Positions 6,020-12,314 are shown, counted from the stretch's first letter. The stretch: 12,314 nt of DNA from Lachnoclostridium sp. UBA1434 (GCA_002329645.1 DCTS01000042.1:7618-19931); one strand, 5' to 3'. A program made the numbers and translations. The notes: generated by a model from the letters alone, not told the origin.

Positions 6020-7348
6020 TCATCTCTCTAAATTCACGAATTTTGTGTACTGTGCCTGGTATGCCAGCTTTATGGTGCCTGTCGGACCATTTCTTTGCTT
6101 TCCGATTATTATCTCTGACACACCGGGCTCCTCGGTGTCATGGTTATAGTATTCGTCCCTGTATATGAACATCACCACATCTGCATCCTGTTCTATGGCG
6201 CCTGATTCTCTTAAATCAGAAAGCATCGGCCTCTTGTCGGGGCGCTGCTCTACCGCTCGGCTTAACTGGGACAGGGCAACTACAGGTATGTTGATCTCCC
6301 TGGCAATAGATTTTAAAGCCCTGGATATCTCCGATATCTCCTGCTGCCTTGACTCAGCCCGCTTGCTGCCGGTCATGAGCTGAAGGTAGTCAATAATGAC
6401 CAGCCCCAGATTTCGCTCCAGCTTCAGCTTCCTGCATTTGGACCTAAGCTCGCTTATACTTATTGCAGATGTATCATCTATTATAAGACTTGAATTGCCG
6501 AGTATTCTTGCGCTTTCCATTAATCTGAACCATTCCTCGCTGGTCAAGTTGCCCGTCCTGATGGAATGGGAATCCACCCTCGAATTCATTGACAGGAGAC
6601 GCTTTACAAGCTGATCCTGGGACATTTCAAGGCTGAATATCGCTGTGGGTATTCCCGATTTTACCGCAACATATTCCGCTATGCTTAAGGCTAAAGCAGA
6701 CTTACCCATTGACGGCCTTGCGGCTATCAATATCAAATCCGACGGCTGAAATCCTGCTGTCTTGTAGTCCATATCATAAAAGCCTGTTGCAATACCTGTA
6801 ACGCTTCCCTTATTCTTGGATGCTGCCTCAATGCTGTCTATGGAACGCAGGACCGCATCCTTAATCTCCGTGAATTCCCTGCTTCCTCTGTTCTGGACTA
6901 CGTCAAATATATGCTTCTCTGCTTTTTCAAGTATGTTGTCCAGCTTATCCTTGTCAAGGTAGCACTCATTTGCCGTCTCTTCCGAGATCTTAATAAGCCT
7001 TCTCAATACAGCCTTATCCTTTACAATATGGGCATAATGCCTGACATTGGCAGAGGTCGGGACGGCAGCTACAATGTTCCTGATAAATTCCAGGCTGCTG
7101 ACCTGTGCAGGAACATCCTTCTCCTTAAGACGATCCTGCAGGGTAACCAGATCCACCGGTTTTCCCTCGTTGAACAGCTCCAGCATGGTTTCATAAAGGA
7201 CTCCGTACTGCTGATCGTAAAAATCCGAGGCATTTATTATCTCAGATGCGGATATTATGGCATCCCTGTCCATAATCATTGATCCGATAACGGACTGCTC
7301 TGCTTCAAGGCTGTGGGGCAGTATCTTTTTTATGAGTGCCTCATCCAT
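6020..7348 (-). CDS. dnaB: Replicative DNA helicase DnaB
   Basis: A 442-residue RecA-fold hexameric helicase that unwinds DNA at the replication fork (the homologue of B. subtilis DnaC). The N-terminal primase-interaction domain (about 8-110) begins P-H-S-L-E-A-E-Q-S-V-I-G-S. The C-terminal motor has Walker A A210-R-P-S-M-G-K-S with Lys216, catalytic Glu241 in S-L-E-M-S, Walker B L-V-I-I-D320-Y-L-Q-L, the sensor region A-L-S-Q-L-S-R-A-V-E-Q-R, the D-L-R-E-S-G-A-I-E-Q-D-A-D motif (378-390) and the arginine-finger region K-Q-R-N-G-P-T-G (417-424). No intein or insertion is present and the length is normal. AAAGGAG lies about 12 bases before the ATG. It follows rplI by 31 bases and precedes the MFS gene by 3 bases, in the conserved Firmicutes order gdpP-rplI-dnaB. 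Confidence 0.98.
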   Translation of the reverse strand: MDEALIKKILPHSLEAEQSVIGSMIMDRDAIISASEIINASDFYDQQYGVLYETMLELFNEGKPVDLVTLQDRLKEKDVPAQVSSLEFIRNIVAAVPTSANVRHYAHIVKDKAVLRRLIKISEETANECYLDKDKLDNILEKAEKHIFDVVQNRGSREFTEIKDAVLRSIDSIEAASKNKGSVTGIATGFYDMDYKTAGFQPSDLILIAARPSMGKSALALSIAEYVAVKSGIPTAIFSLEMSQDQLVKRLLSMNSRVDSHSIRTGNLTSEEWFRLMESARILGNSSLIIDDTSAISISELRSKCRKLKLERNLGLVIIDYLQLMTGSKRAESRQQEISEISRALKSIAREINIPVVALSQLSRAVEQRPDKRPMLSDLRESGAIEQDADVVMFIYRDEYYNHDTEEPGVSEIIIGKQRNGPTGTIKLAYQAQYTKFVNLER

Positions 7349-7379
7349 AAGTATATTACTCCTTTGCTAATATTGCACA

Positions 7380-7826
7380 TTATACTGCTTCAACCAGTAT
7401 GCTTACCTTGGCTGTAACCTTTTGATGAAGCTTGATTCCTATGGTATAACTCCCGGCATTTTTAATAGGTTCCGGAAGCACTATCTTCTTTTTATCTATA
7501 TCAAATCCGAACTGCTCCTTCAAGGCGGAGGATATTTCCCTGGCAGATACGGATCCGAAAGCCTTACCGCCTTCACCGGCCTTTATTTCAACCTTAACCT
7601 GTATGCCCTTAAGCTTTTCTGAAAGAGCCTCAGCCTCTGAAAGCATCTGGGCTAATCTTCTTTCTTCGGCAGCCTTCTGAACGCTCAGCTCATGCAAATT
7701 CTGTTTGGTGGCTTCAATTCCCAGCTTCTTCGGGAGAATGAAATTTCTTGCATATCCGTCACTAACCTTTACTACTTCACCTTTTTTTCCAAGACTCTTA
7801 ACATCCTGAATTAAAATTATCTCCAT
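7380..7826 (-). CDS. rplI: 50S ribosomal protein L9
   Basis: 148 residues, the normal length for bL9, which bridges neighbouring ribosomes and helps keep the reading frame. The N-terminal 23S rRNA-binding domain carries the family signature G-K-K-G-E-V-V-K-V-S-D-G-Y-A-R-N-F-L/I-P (13 onward). A long connecting helix follows (about 41-75), then the C-terminal domain with K-A-G-E-G-G-K-A-F-G-S-V-S. The ATG at 7826 is preferred over an in-frame ATG at 7844: the protein then begins M-E-I-I-L-I-Q-D-V as in the family, and GAGGAGAG sits between the two ATGs at ribosome-site distance from the downstream one. It stands between gdpP and dnaB. The 169-base gap to gdpP carries a direct repeat and no clear promoter or terminator. 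Confidence 0.98.
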   Translation of the reverse strand: MEIILIQDVKSLGKKGEVVKVSDGYARNFILPKKLGIEATKQNLHELSVQKAAEERRLAQMLSEAEALSEKLKGIQVKVEIKAGEGGKAFGSVSAREISSALKEQFGFDIDKKKIVLPEPIKNAGSYTIGIKLHQKVTAKVSILVEAV

Positions 7827-7899
7827 GCGCAACTCTCCTCTCATATGGATTTATCCTAAACTTAAAGCTTCGGAACCTGTATCTTCTGTTTACTATGAG

Positions 7900-7966
7900 A
7901 TGTACCCTGCAAGCATCAACAAACCGTGCCTACCCTGGCAGTGCTTAAAATGTACCCTGCAAGCAT
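7900..7966. repeat. Exact 17-base direct repeat between gdpP and rplI
   Basis: ATGTACCCTGCAAGCAT occurs at 7900-7916 and again at 7950-7966, exactly 50 bases apart. Between them, 7926-7946 holds a looser, related stretch (TACCCTGGCAGTGCTT). The stretch is non-coding and makes up much of the 169-base gap between the gdpP stop and the rplI start. No function is known. Confidence 0.85.
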
Positions 7967-7995
7967 ATGTAAAAGCATATTCCTGCCGGTGTGTA

Positions 7996-10053
7996 TTATA
8001 AATCTCCTTCTTTGATCATATCTGAAAGAGTCTTTTTCAGCTTCTTGATAGCCTGCTCAATCGTGCAATTCTCAAGCTGCGTTCCTGCAACGCTTAAATG
8101 GCCGCCGCCGCCAAGCTTCTCCATTATTACCTGGACATTTACCTCATCTATCGATCTGGCGCTGATATATATCTTGTTGTTGAATTCGGAAAAAACAAAG
8201 CTTGCTTTAATATCTGTTATATTAAGCAGCTCATTCGCCACCTGGGCTCCGAGAACCGTAGGGCTGTCCACCTCGGTGCTTGCACAAACCGCTATGGCAT
8301 AATTATCAAGGTATATTTCGGTACTGCTGATTGCATCTGCCTTTGTTTTAAAGTAATTAAACTCGCTGCGGAAAAACTTGCGTATCCTTGTTACATCCGC
8401 ACCATTCCTGCGCAGATATGCTGCCGCTTCAAAGGTTCTGACCCCTGCCTTCGTAAGGAAGTTGTTGGTGTCAATCATTATTCCCGCATAAAGTGCATCA
8501 GCCTCCAGATATTTAAGCTTCAAGCCGCTGCCGATATACTGAAGTATCTCTGCCACCATTTCGCAGGTAGAAGACGCATAAGGCTCAACATACGAAAGCG
8601 AGGCATTTTCAATGGCTTCATTGGTCTGCCTGTGATGGTCGAAAATCACTATTGCCTTGGCATAATTCAAAAGCTCCTCGCATTCCAGATAACTGGGACG
8701 GTTCACATCCACAATTACGAGCAGCGTATTGGCATCCATTATCTCCAGAGCCTGGTCGTTCTTAATAAAAAGATCCTCTTCATAATCCGGATTGCCGACA
8801 AAGCGGTTCATCATTGGTCTTAGGGATGTTGTGATTTCATTAATTACGATATGTGCTTTCTTGCCGAAGGTCTTGGCTATTCTGTATATACCCATTGAAG
8901 CTCCGAAGGTATCCACATCCCCGATTTTATGTCCCATAATAATGATCTTATCCTTGCCTTCAACAAATTCGCGAAAGGCATGGGCCTTAACCCTGGCTTT
9001 TACCCTGGTGCTCTTCTCAACCTGTATGCTCTTGCCTCCGTAATAATATATCTTCTCCCTGTCCTTTATTACTGCCTGGTCACCGCCCCTGCCAAGAGCA
9101 AGGTCCATTGCAGTACGGGCATATTCATAACCGGTTATATAATTATCGGCATTCACACCAAGGCCAATGCTTACTGTTACAGCCATTTCATTGCCGATAT
9201 TAACGCTTCTGACCTCCTCCAATATGGAGAATTTATTGTTTTGAAGGATGGGAAGGTATTTCTGTTGCATAACGAAGAGATACTTGTCCTTCTCCAACTT
9301 CTTTATAACAGCATCTATACCCTGCATATATTTATTGATCTTCCTGTCCACCAGGGCAGTCAGCAGTGAGCGCCTTACCTCGTCTATGCTTTCAAGGGCT
9401 TCCTCGTAGTTATCAATATAAAGCAGCCCGATAATCAGTCTTTGCTCCCTGTTCTCCCTGATCAGAGTGTTAATCTCTGTTTCGTCAAACAAATACATGG
9501 CTATCAGGGCATTATTGGTGTCCCAGGATTTTTCAGCATCCTCAAAGCTTAGGTTGGTATCGTCAAACTCCGGTGTGATCACCTTTCTTAACAGAACCCT
9601 GTAATACCTGTCCTCATAGGTCATATGCAGCGTGACATCCTCAGATGTCTTTGGCAGGATCTCCTGTGTCAGCTCAGGGAAAACACCTGATATCGGGTGC
9701 CTTGCTGCACTCTTGCTCTGAATAATATCCAGGAATTCATTATTCCCCCACTGCAGCCTTCCTTCCAGATCAAGTATTGCGTATGGAAGGGCCAGGTCCT
9801 TCAGCAGACGCTTCTGCACCTGTCCATATTCCATGGCAAAACGAACCAGTTCGGAGGATATTCTATAACGCTTCACGGAGTAAACTATGGTGACCAGAAT
9901 AAAATACACGATTACAAAGCCCGTCATCAGGACTCCGGCATCATTGTCTATTACATATATGGCCAAATTCATACATAGCAACAGTATGGTCAGTATAATC
10001 GGCCATAAAAGATATCTTTTCAATGAGTTGCTTAACTTCATCCCCCTGCCCAT
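7996..10053 (-). CDS. gdpP: GdpP/YybT-type cyclic-di-AMP phosphodiesterase
   Basis: A 685-residue membrane-bound DHH-DHHA1 phosphodiesterase that hydrolyses c-di-AMP to pApA, controlling potassium and cell-wall homeostasis. Order: two transmembrane helices (about 12-34 and 40-60); a PAS-like domain (about 75-195); a degenerate GGDEF domain (about 205-340) in which the signature is replaced by G-R-G-G-D-Q (321-326); then the DHH domain with G-H375-K-I-G-D379-V-D381, V-D449-V-N, D472-H-H and I-D528-T-N-N. The DHHA1 domain ends with G-G-G-G-H-L-S-V-A-G (648-657). All metal-binding motifs appear intact. The ATG at 10053 has TGAGG 7 bases upstream; an ATG four codons later is possible. It heads the gdpP-rplI-dnaB-MFS unit. 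Length is close to B. subtilis GdpP (659 residues). Confidence 0.96.
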   Translation of the reverse strand: MGRGMKLSNSLKRYLLWPIILTILLLCMNLAIYVIDNDAGVLMTGFVIVYFILVTIVYSVKRYRISSELVRFAMEYGQVQKRLLKDLALPYAILDLEGRLQWGNNEFLDIIQSKSAARHPISGVFPELTQEILPKTSEDVTLHMTYEDRYYRVLLRKVITPEFDDTNLSFEDAEKSWDTNNALIAMYLFDETEINTLIRENREQRLIIGLLYIDNYEEALESIDEVRRSLLTALVDRKINKYMQGIDAVIKKLEKDKYLFVMQQKYLPILQNNKFSILEEVRSVNIGNEMAVTVSIGLGVNADNYITGYEYARTAMDLALGRGGDQAVIKDREKIYYYGGKSIQVEKSTRVKARVKAHAFREFVEGKDKIIIMGHKIGDVDTFGASMGIYRIAKTFGKKAHIVINEITTSLRPMMNRFVGNPDYEEDLFIKNDQALEIMDANTLLVIVDVNRPSYLECEELLNYAKAIVIFDHHRQTNEAIENASLSYVEPYASSTCEMVAEILQYIGSGLKLKYLEADALYAGIMIDTNNFLTKAGVRTFEAAAYLRRNGADVTRIRKFFRSEFNYFKTKADAISSTEIYLDNYAIAVCASTEVDSPTVLGAQVANELLNITDIKASFVFSEFNNKIYISARSIDEVNVQVIMEKLGGGGHLSVAGTQLENCTIEQAIKKLKKTLSDMIKEGDL

Positions 10054-10174
10054 AACACTACCTCATTTCAAATATTTCATCGGGTAATATTTAATAATCC
10101 CATAGCATGGCTGTTTGCCTGGATCTTCGGATATAAAAGCTCTTTTCTTCCCTGTCCCCAAGGTGTGTTATATT

Positions 10175-10183
10175 ATTATATCA
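10175..10183 (-). promoter_or_regulatory. Candidate extended -10 promoter of gdpP
   Basis: Minus strand TGATATAAT, that is a perfect TATAAT (10175-10180) with an extended TG at -14/-15. No good -35 lies at the proper distance. Use of this site would give a leader of about 115 bases before gdpP. Two small inverted repeats occur in that leader, but I recognise no riboswitch. Confidence 0.5.
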
Positions 10184-10236
10184 TTAACGGGAGGCAAATA
10201 AAAGATTATAAATAATTTAATGGGCCTATTCAGATA

Positions 10237-10262
10237 TTTTTTATCATCCTTTTTTATCATCC
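10237..10262. repeat. Tandem 13-base repeat
   Basis: TTTTTTATCATCC is present twice, head to tail with no gap (10237-10249 and 10250-10262), in the non-coding stretch between the PPOX-fold gene and the gdpP promoter. It is probably a slippage product. No hairpin terminator for the PPOX-fold gene is visible nearby. Confidence 0.85.
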
Positions 10263-10291
10263 CTGCAAATATTTTTATCTAATAGAATACC

Positions 10292-10726
10292 TTACGCCTT
10301 CCGATTGACAAAATCCACATCATATCTCGTGCCGTGGCTGAAAAGCACTCCGTCTGTCAACCGAATGCGAAGAATAACCGTGTTCGGATCGCTTTCATTT
10401 ACATGTCCGTTATTATACCACTCCGCAAAGGCAGTACGCAGTCTGGCTGCAATGTCAGTGTTCTCACTTGAGCAGATATGCCCCAAATTCTCTCCGATAC
10501 CGCGGGCGGTAAACCATTCCCCGCAGATGGCAACATTCGGATTTACTTTAATCTGCTGCATTTTGCCCGACAACGCATAGGTAACTGTGTAAAATGCACC
10601 CTCCTCATAATAGCCGTCCACAATACGAACCGCAGGACGGTTATCATCAATGGTTGCAACGGAAATCAGCGTATCTTTGCCGAAACGCTCGTTAAGTATC
10701 CTTATAGCTTCATCGTATTTCGTCAT
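10292..10726 (-). CDS. PPOX-fold (pyridoxamine 5'-phosphate oxidase-like) flavin protein
   Basis: A 144-residue protein of the split-barrel, FMN-binding PPOX superfamily. It starts with a helix (Y-D-E-A-I-R-I-L-N), followed by a beta-barrel with I-S-V-A-T-I-D-D-N-R-P-A-V-R (21-34), F-Y-T-V-T-Y, then S-G-K-M-Q-Q-I-K-V-N-P-N-V-A-I-C-G-E-W-F (53-72), the typical 'K-x-x-Q-I-x-x-N-P-x-V' region. It is shorter than true PdxH and lacks its C-terminal substrate residues, so it is more likely a general flavin reductase or oxidase of the family (nitroimidazole reductase-like members are known) than a vitamin B6 enzyme. AAGGAGGAG lies about 6 bases before the ATG. It has its own promoter and diverges from the acetyltransferase gene. 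The substrate is unknown. Confidence 0.87.
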   Translation of the reverse strand: MTKYDEAIRILNERFGKDTLISVATIDDNRPAVRIVDGYYEEGAFYTVTYALSGKMQQIKVNPNVAICGEWFTARGIGENLGHICSSENTDIAARLRTAFAEWYNNGHVNESDPNTVILRIRLTDGVLFSHGTRYDVDFVNRKA

Positions 10727-10798
10727 CTGTTTCTCCTCCTTGGGGTTATGTGTATAATGCTCATGCCGCCATATCCGGCAACAGAGGTTTACATGATA

Positions 10799-10827
10799 AT
10801 TTTAGACCACATTCTGGCGGTTGTAAA
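10799..10827 (-). promoter_or_regulatory. SigA promoter of the PPOX-fold gene
   Basis: Minus strand TTTACA (10822-10827), a 17-base spacer and TAAAAT (10799-10804). Five of six bases match in each element. The start codon lies about 70 bases downstream. Confidence 0.68.
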
Positions 10828-10829
10828 GA

Positions 10830-10841
10830 ACAAATGTTTGT
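10830..10841. promoter_or_regulatory. Small dyad between the divergent promoters
   Basis: ACAAA-TG-TTTGT is an inverted repeat just upstream of the -35 of the PPOX-fold promoter and 25 bases before the -35 of the acetyltransferase promoter. The position suits an operator, but the arms are only five bases and no regulator is encoded next to it. Weak call. Confidence 0.3.
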
Positions 10842-10866
10842 CCAGGTAATTATTTCTAAAAAATGC

Positions 10867-10895
10867 TTTACAATATTAAGATAAGTATGTATAAT
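10867..10895 (+). promoter_or_regulatory. SigA promoter of the GNAT gene
   Basis: TTTACA (10867-10872), a 17-base spacer and a perfect TATAAT (10890-10895). Transcription would start near 10902, about 25 bases before the ATG. Confidence 0.82.
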
Positions 10896-10926
10896 CTCTT
10901 AAAACCTGTTGTAAGGAGAGTCAGTA

Positions 10927-11457
10927 ATGAAAACACCTATATTAGAGAGTGAAAGAATAATTCTTCGACCTCTTAAGGTTAGTGATGCCGAGCATATTTT
11001 TAAAAGCTGGACATCGGATCCTGAGGTTGCAAAATTTATGATCTGGGATTTGCACAAAAGTGTTGAGGACACCATAAAGTGGCTGAATTCTGTTGAACAA
11101 GGCATCGATGACGAAAATCAATATATATGGGGATTCGTGCTGAAAGAAACAGGCAAATTATTCGGCTCCGGCGGCATTACATATAAGAGCGAGCATAACT
11201 GTTATGAGTTGGGCTATAATATTATGAAAAAATACTGGGGGCAGGGCTTAACTACGGAAGCAGGAAGGGCTATACTGGATTTCGCAGTCAACTGCCTGGG
11301 GGAGAAGAAATTCTTCTGCAGGCATGCAGTTGATAATATAGGGTCCATGAAGGTTATGACGAAGCTTGGCTTTCAATATTTTGCGGATAGCTCCTATTCC
11401 AGCCTCGAGGGTAAAAAGTACTTTGAATCGAAGGATTATTATCTGATTGTTGATTAG
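10927..11457 (+). CDS. GNAT-family N-acetyltransferase (RimJ/RimL type)
   Basis: A 176-residue acetyltransferase that would transfer acetyl from acetyl-CoA to an amine. It opens with the RimJ/RimL-type stretch E-S-E-R-I-I-L-R-P-L (7-16) and D-A-E-H-I-F-K-S-W. The acetyl-CoA pyrophosphate-binding motif A is Y-W-G-Q-G-L-T-T-E-A (103-112), preceded by E-L-G-Y-N-I. Motif B is present as N137-x-x-S-x-x-V-M-T-K-L-G-F (137-149). The C-terminal E-S-K-D-Y-Y-L-I is usual for this group. The ATG has AAGGAG (10913-10918) 8 bases upstream and a strong promoter. Length is normal. Substrate could be a ribosomal protein, a small molecule or a drug; it cannot be decided. No terminator is obvious after the stop, and the fragment region follows. 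Confidence 0.92.
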   Translation: MKTPILESERIILRPLKVSDAEHIFKSWTSDPEVAKFMIWDLHKSVEDTIKWLNSVEQGIDDENQYIWGFVLKETGKLFGSGGITYKSEHNCYELGYNIMKKYWGQGLTTEAGRAILDFAVNCLGEKKFFCRHAVDNIGSMKVMTKLGFQYFADSSYSSLEGKKYFESKDYYLIVD

Positions 11458-11475
11458 ATGCCAAAACCTGATTAG

Positions 11476-11658
11476 GGCATATACATATTGTCATTGCATT
11501 CGAAAAATTCGGTATTGACCAATGCAGACAAAAAATACAACTTTACCCTTGACGTCAACGGGAATCCCTATTCTTACAGCGAAACGCTGACGGCAACGCT
11601 AGGCGCCGGCAGTGAAGGGTCCGCATCGCATTGCGCACCATATTTTATATGGGCGTAG
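11476..11658 (+). pseudogene. Fragment of a pilin-like or cell-wall surface protein
   Basis: A frame open from 11476 to TAG at 11656-11658 has no good start codon or ribosome site. From about 11500 it reads like the interior of a Gram-positive surface protein: N-A-D-K-K-Y-N-F-T-L-D-V-N-G-N-P then a Ser/Thr/Gly-rich stretch. The K-x-Y/F-x-F-T-L pattern followed by D-x-N/D-G-x-P is common in pilin isopeptide-linkage repeats of LPxTG proteins. It breaks off at a stop soon after A-G-S-E-G-S-A. A 60-base block (11581-11640) counts 39 G+C by hand, against 24 of 60 in a block of the preceding gene. The likeliest reading is a remnant of an acquired surface-protein gene. The family assignment is by pattern only. 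Confidence 0.45.
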
Positions 11659-11672
11659 CTATGGGAACTTAG

Positions 11673-11780
11673 GTGACCGATTATGAGCAATTAGACAACG
11701 ATGATTCCTCAAGAAACCCCAGCCGCTATAAGCTGGAATACCAATTTTTGTCAATGGTAAACGATACACAGGTTCAGTGA
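11673..11780 (+). pseudogene. 35-codon open stretch, possible gene remnant
   Basis: GTG at 11673 opens 35 codons ending at TGA 11778-11780, with a stop immediately upstream in frame. The peptide begins V-T-D-Y-E-Q-L-D and ends Y-Q-F-L-S-M-V-N-D-T-Q-V-Q. It is polar and protein-like, but I do not recognise it and no ribosome site precedes it. It lies between the surface-protein fragment and the anchor-like tail and may belong to the same broken gene in another frame. Confidence 0.25.
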
Positions 11781-11977
11781 CTCGGGTTTTCTCAGGAGGA
11801 AGCCATTTGAGGCAGACTATACCGGTGCGCTATCTGCCCCTCTGGCCCCATGTCAACACAGAGGAAAGTGATATGAATCCGGCAGGGCCGGTGATGCTGG
11901 GGGCAGGTATCCTGCTGCTGGCGGCCGGTGTCAGAAAAAAGCTCCGTAATAGGTATAAAAACGGGAAGGTGGTTTGA
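11777..11977 (+). pseudogene. Anchor-like C-terminal tail of a surface protein
   Basis: An open frame from GTG 11777 to TGA 11975-11977. Its last 34 codons (from ATG 11873) read N-P-A-G-P-V-M-L-G-A-G-I-L-L-L-A-A-G-V followed by R-K-K-L-R-N-R-Y-K: one hydrophobic helix and a basic tail, as at the C-terminus of sortase-anchored proteins. The sorting motif itself is missing; only L-P-L-W-P is present about 17 residues before the hydrophobic part. A short protein could still be made: TTG 11807 follows AGGAGGA, and ATG 11873 follows GAGGAAAG. The block 11881-11940 counts 39 G+C of 60 by hand. With the fragment at 11476-11658 it may be the two ends of one deleted surface-protein gene. The alternative is a real small membrane peptide. 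Confidence 0.4.
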
Positions 11978-12132
11978 TGAACAGCAATGCAGATATGATT
12001 GAGAAAATGGAATGGAACATCAGTGTCCCCATCTTTAGCAACACGGTCATTTTGAAGCAGTTGGGAATTGCCATCGGCATCCCCTTAAGCCTTGTCGCTC
12101 TGTCGATCGGGCTTTCATCGGGCAAAAGCTGA
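11977..12132 (+). pseudogene. Truncated membrane protein, N-terminal 51 codons
   Basis: ATG 11977 overlaps the preceding stop (TGATG), with GGGAAGGTGG (11963-11972) just upstream as a possible ribosome site, so it is laid out like a coupled downstream gene. The peptide starts M-N-S-N-A-D-M-I-E-K-M-E-W, continues V-P-I-F-S-N-T and enters a hydrophobic helix (about 30-47, L-G-I-A-I-G-I-P-L-S-L-V-A-L). It then stops at S-G-K-S. A protein that ends just after its first membrane helix looks cut short. The end coincides with the point where an unrelated-looking frame begins (12122 onward), suggesting a deletion junction or a frameshift. A genuine 51-residue membrane peptide cannot be excluded. Confidence 0.4.
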
Positions 12133-12268
12133 TTTTGTTATACTATATGGGATTAACCACACACAAACCGGATACGCAACGTATTTAGCCAATAGTTTTT
12201 ACGGAGAAAAACTTCTGAATGGAGTTACTGCAGCCCGTATCACAAAATGGATCCTGGGTAAATTATAA
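12122..12268 (+). pseudogene. C-terminal fragment of an unrecognised protein
   Basis: From about 12122 a frame shifted by +1 from the preceding one reads A-K-A-D-F-V-I-L-Y-G-I-N-H-T-Q-T-G-Y-A-T-Y, then S-F-Y-G-E-K-L-L-N-G-V and ends I-L-G-K-L at TAA 12266-12268. The composition is protein-like, there is no start codon or ribosome site, and I do not recognise a family. It may be the 3' end of a gene whose front was lost, joined to the truncated membrane-protein start. Alternatively the two were one frame broken by a one- or two-base indel near 12121-12126. Confidence 0.35.
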
Positions 12269-12277
12269 CCAAAACAA

Positions 12278-12314
12278 TCGGCATAGTTGGTAAATACATA
12301 CCAAACTATGCCGA
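12278..12314 (+). terminator. Long inverted repeat, likely terminator stem cut by the window end
   Basis: The left arm TCGGCATAGTTGGTA (12278-12292) and right arm TACCAAACTATGCCGA (12299-12314) pair fully apart from one bulged base, around the loop AATACA. It follows the TAA of the last fragment by 9 bases, and an A-rich stretch (12270-12276) precedes it, as in bidirectional terminators. A T-run would have to lie beyond base 12314, so this is not confirmed. An insertion-sequence end is the alternative. Confidence 0.6.

Noticed and set aside
7827..7844. Six-codon N-terminal extension of L9 from ATG 7844
   Set aside because: It overlaps the ribosome site of the ATG at 7826, which gives the standard L9 N-terminus and length.
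7900..7966. CRISPR array
   Set aside because: Only two exact 17-base copies, a repeat unit too short for CRISPR, and no cas genes in the window.
8098..8823. 241-codon open frame on the plus strand
   Set aside because: It lies antisense to the catalytic part of gdpP, whose motifs are intact, and shows no recognisable domain or ribosome site.
8929..9369. 146-codon open frame on the plus strand
   Set aside because: Antisense to gdpP; a shadow of codon usage on the coding strand.
10186..10210. Ribosome-site-like GGGAGG on the plus strand
   Set aside because: No open frame follows within a usable distance; stops occur early in all frames.

Overview
The window looks like a chromosomal segment from a low-to-moderate GC, anaerobic Gram-positive of the Clostridia, most probably a Lachnospiraceae-type organism. 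The organism call is an inference. It rests on strong AAGGAGG-type ribosome sites, SigA-like promoters with 17-18 bp spacers, U-tract terminators, the Firmicutes order gdpP-rplI-dnaB, a MecA adaptor, a DUF1858 protein and a 2[4Fe-4S] ferredoxin. No rRNA, tRNA, CRISPR array or complete mobile element was found.

Left part (1-2160, minus strand): a Hanks-type Ser/Thr kinase is followed, with a 29-base overlap, by a MinD/CpaE-like P-loop protein. The kinase carries a C-terminal domain that resembles the downstream protein, and both have lost the Walker A lysine (GVT instead of GKT). This kinase plus pseudo-ATPase pair is the most unusual coding arrangement here. Next, on the plus strand, is mecA with a near-consensus promoter and its own terminator.

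Middle (3260-4740): a small DUF1858 protein and a 57-residue ferredoxin are divergent, each with its own promoter. They are followed by a minus-strand MerR-type regulator with a basic tail.

Core block (4763-10053, minus strand, transcribed right to left): gdpP (c-di-AMP phosphodiesterase), rplI (ribosomal protein L9), dnaB (replicative helicase) and an MFS exporter whose start lies 3 bases after the dnaB stop. The 169-base gap between gdpP and rplI holds an exact 17-base direct repeat with a 50-base period.

Right part (10290-12314): a PPOX-fold flavin protein and a GNAT acetyltransferase diverge from a shared promoter region that contains a small dyad. Beyond the acetyltransferase, about 850 bases hold only fragments: a pilin-like surface-protein piece, a hydrophobic cell-wall-anchor-like tail, the start of a membrane protein, and the tail of an unrecognised protein in another frame. 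Two 60-base blocks in this stretch count 65% G+C by hand, against 40% in a block of the neighbouring acetyltransferase gene. This suggests a decayed, acquired surface-protein locus. The window ends exactly on a long inverted repeat that looks like a terminator stem.
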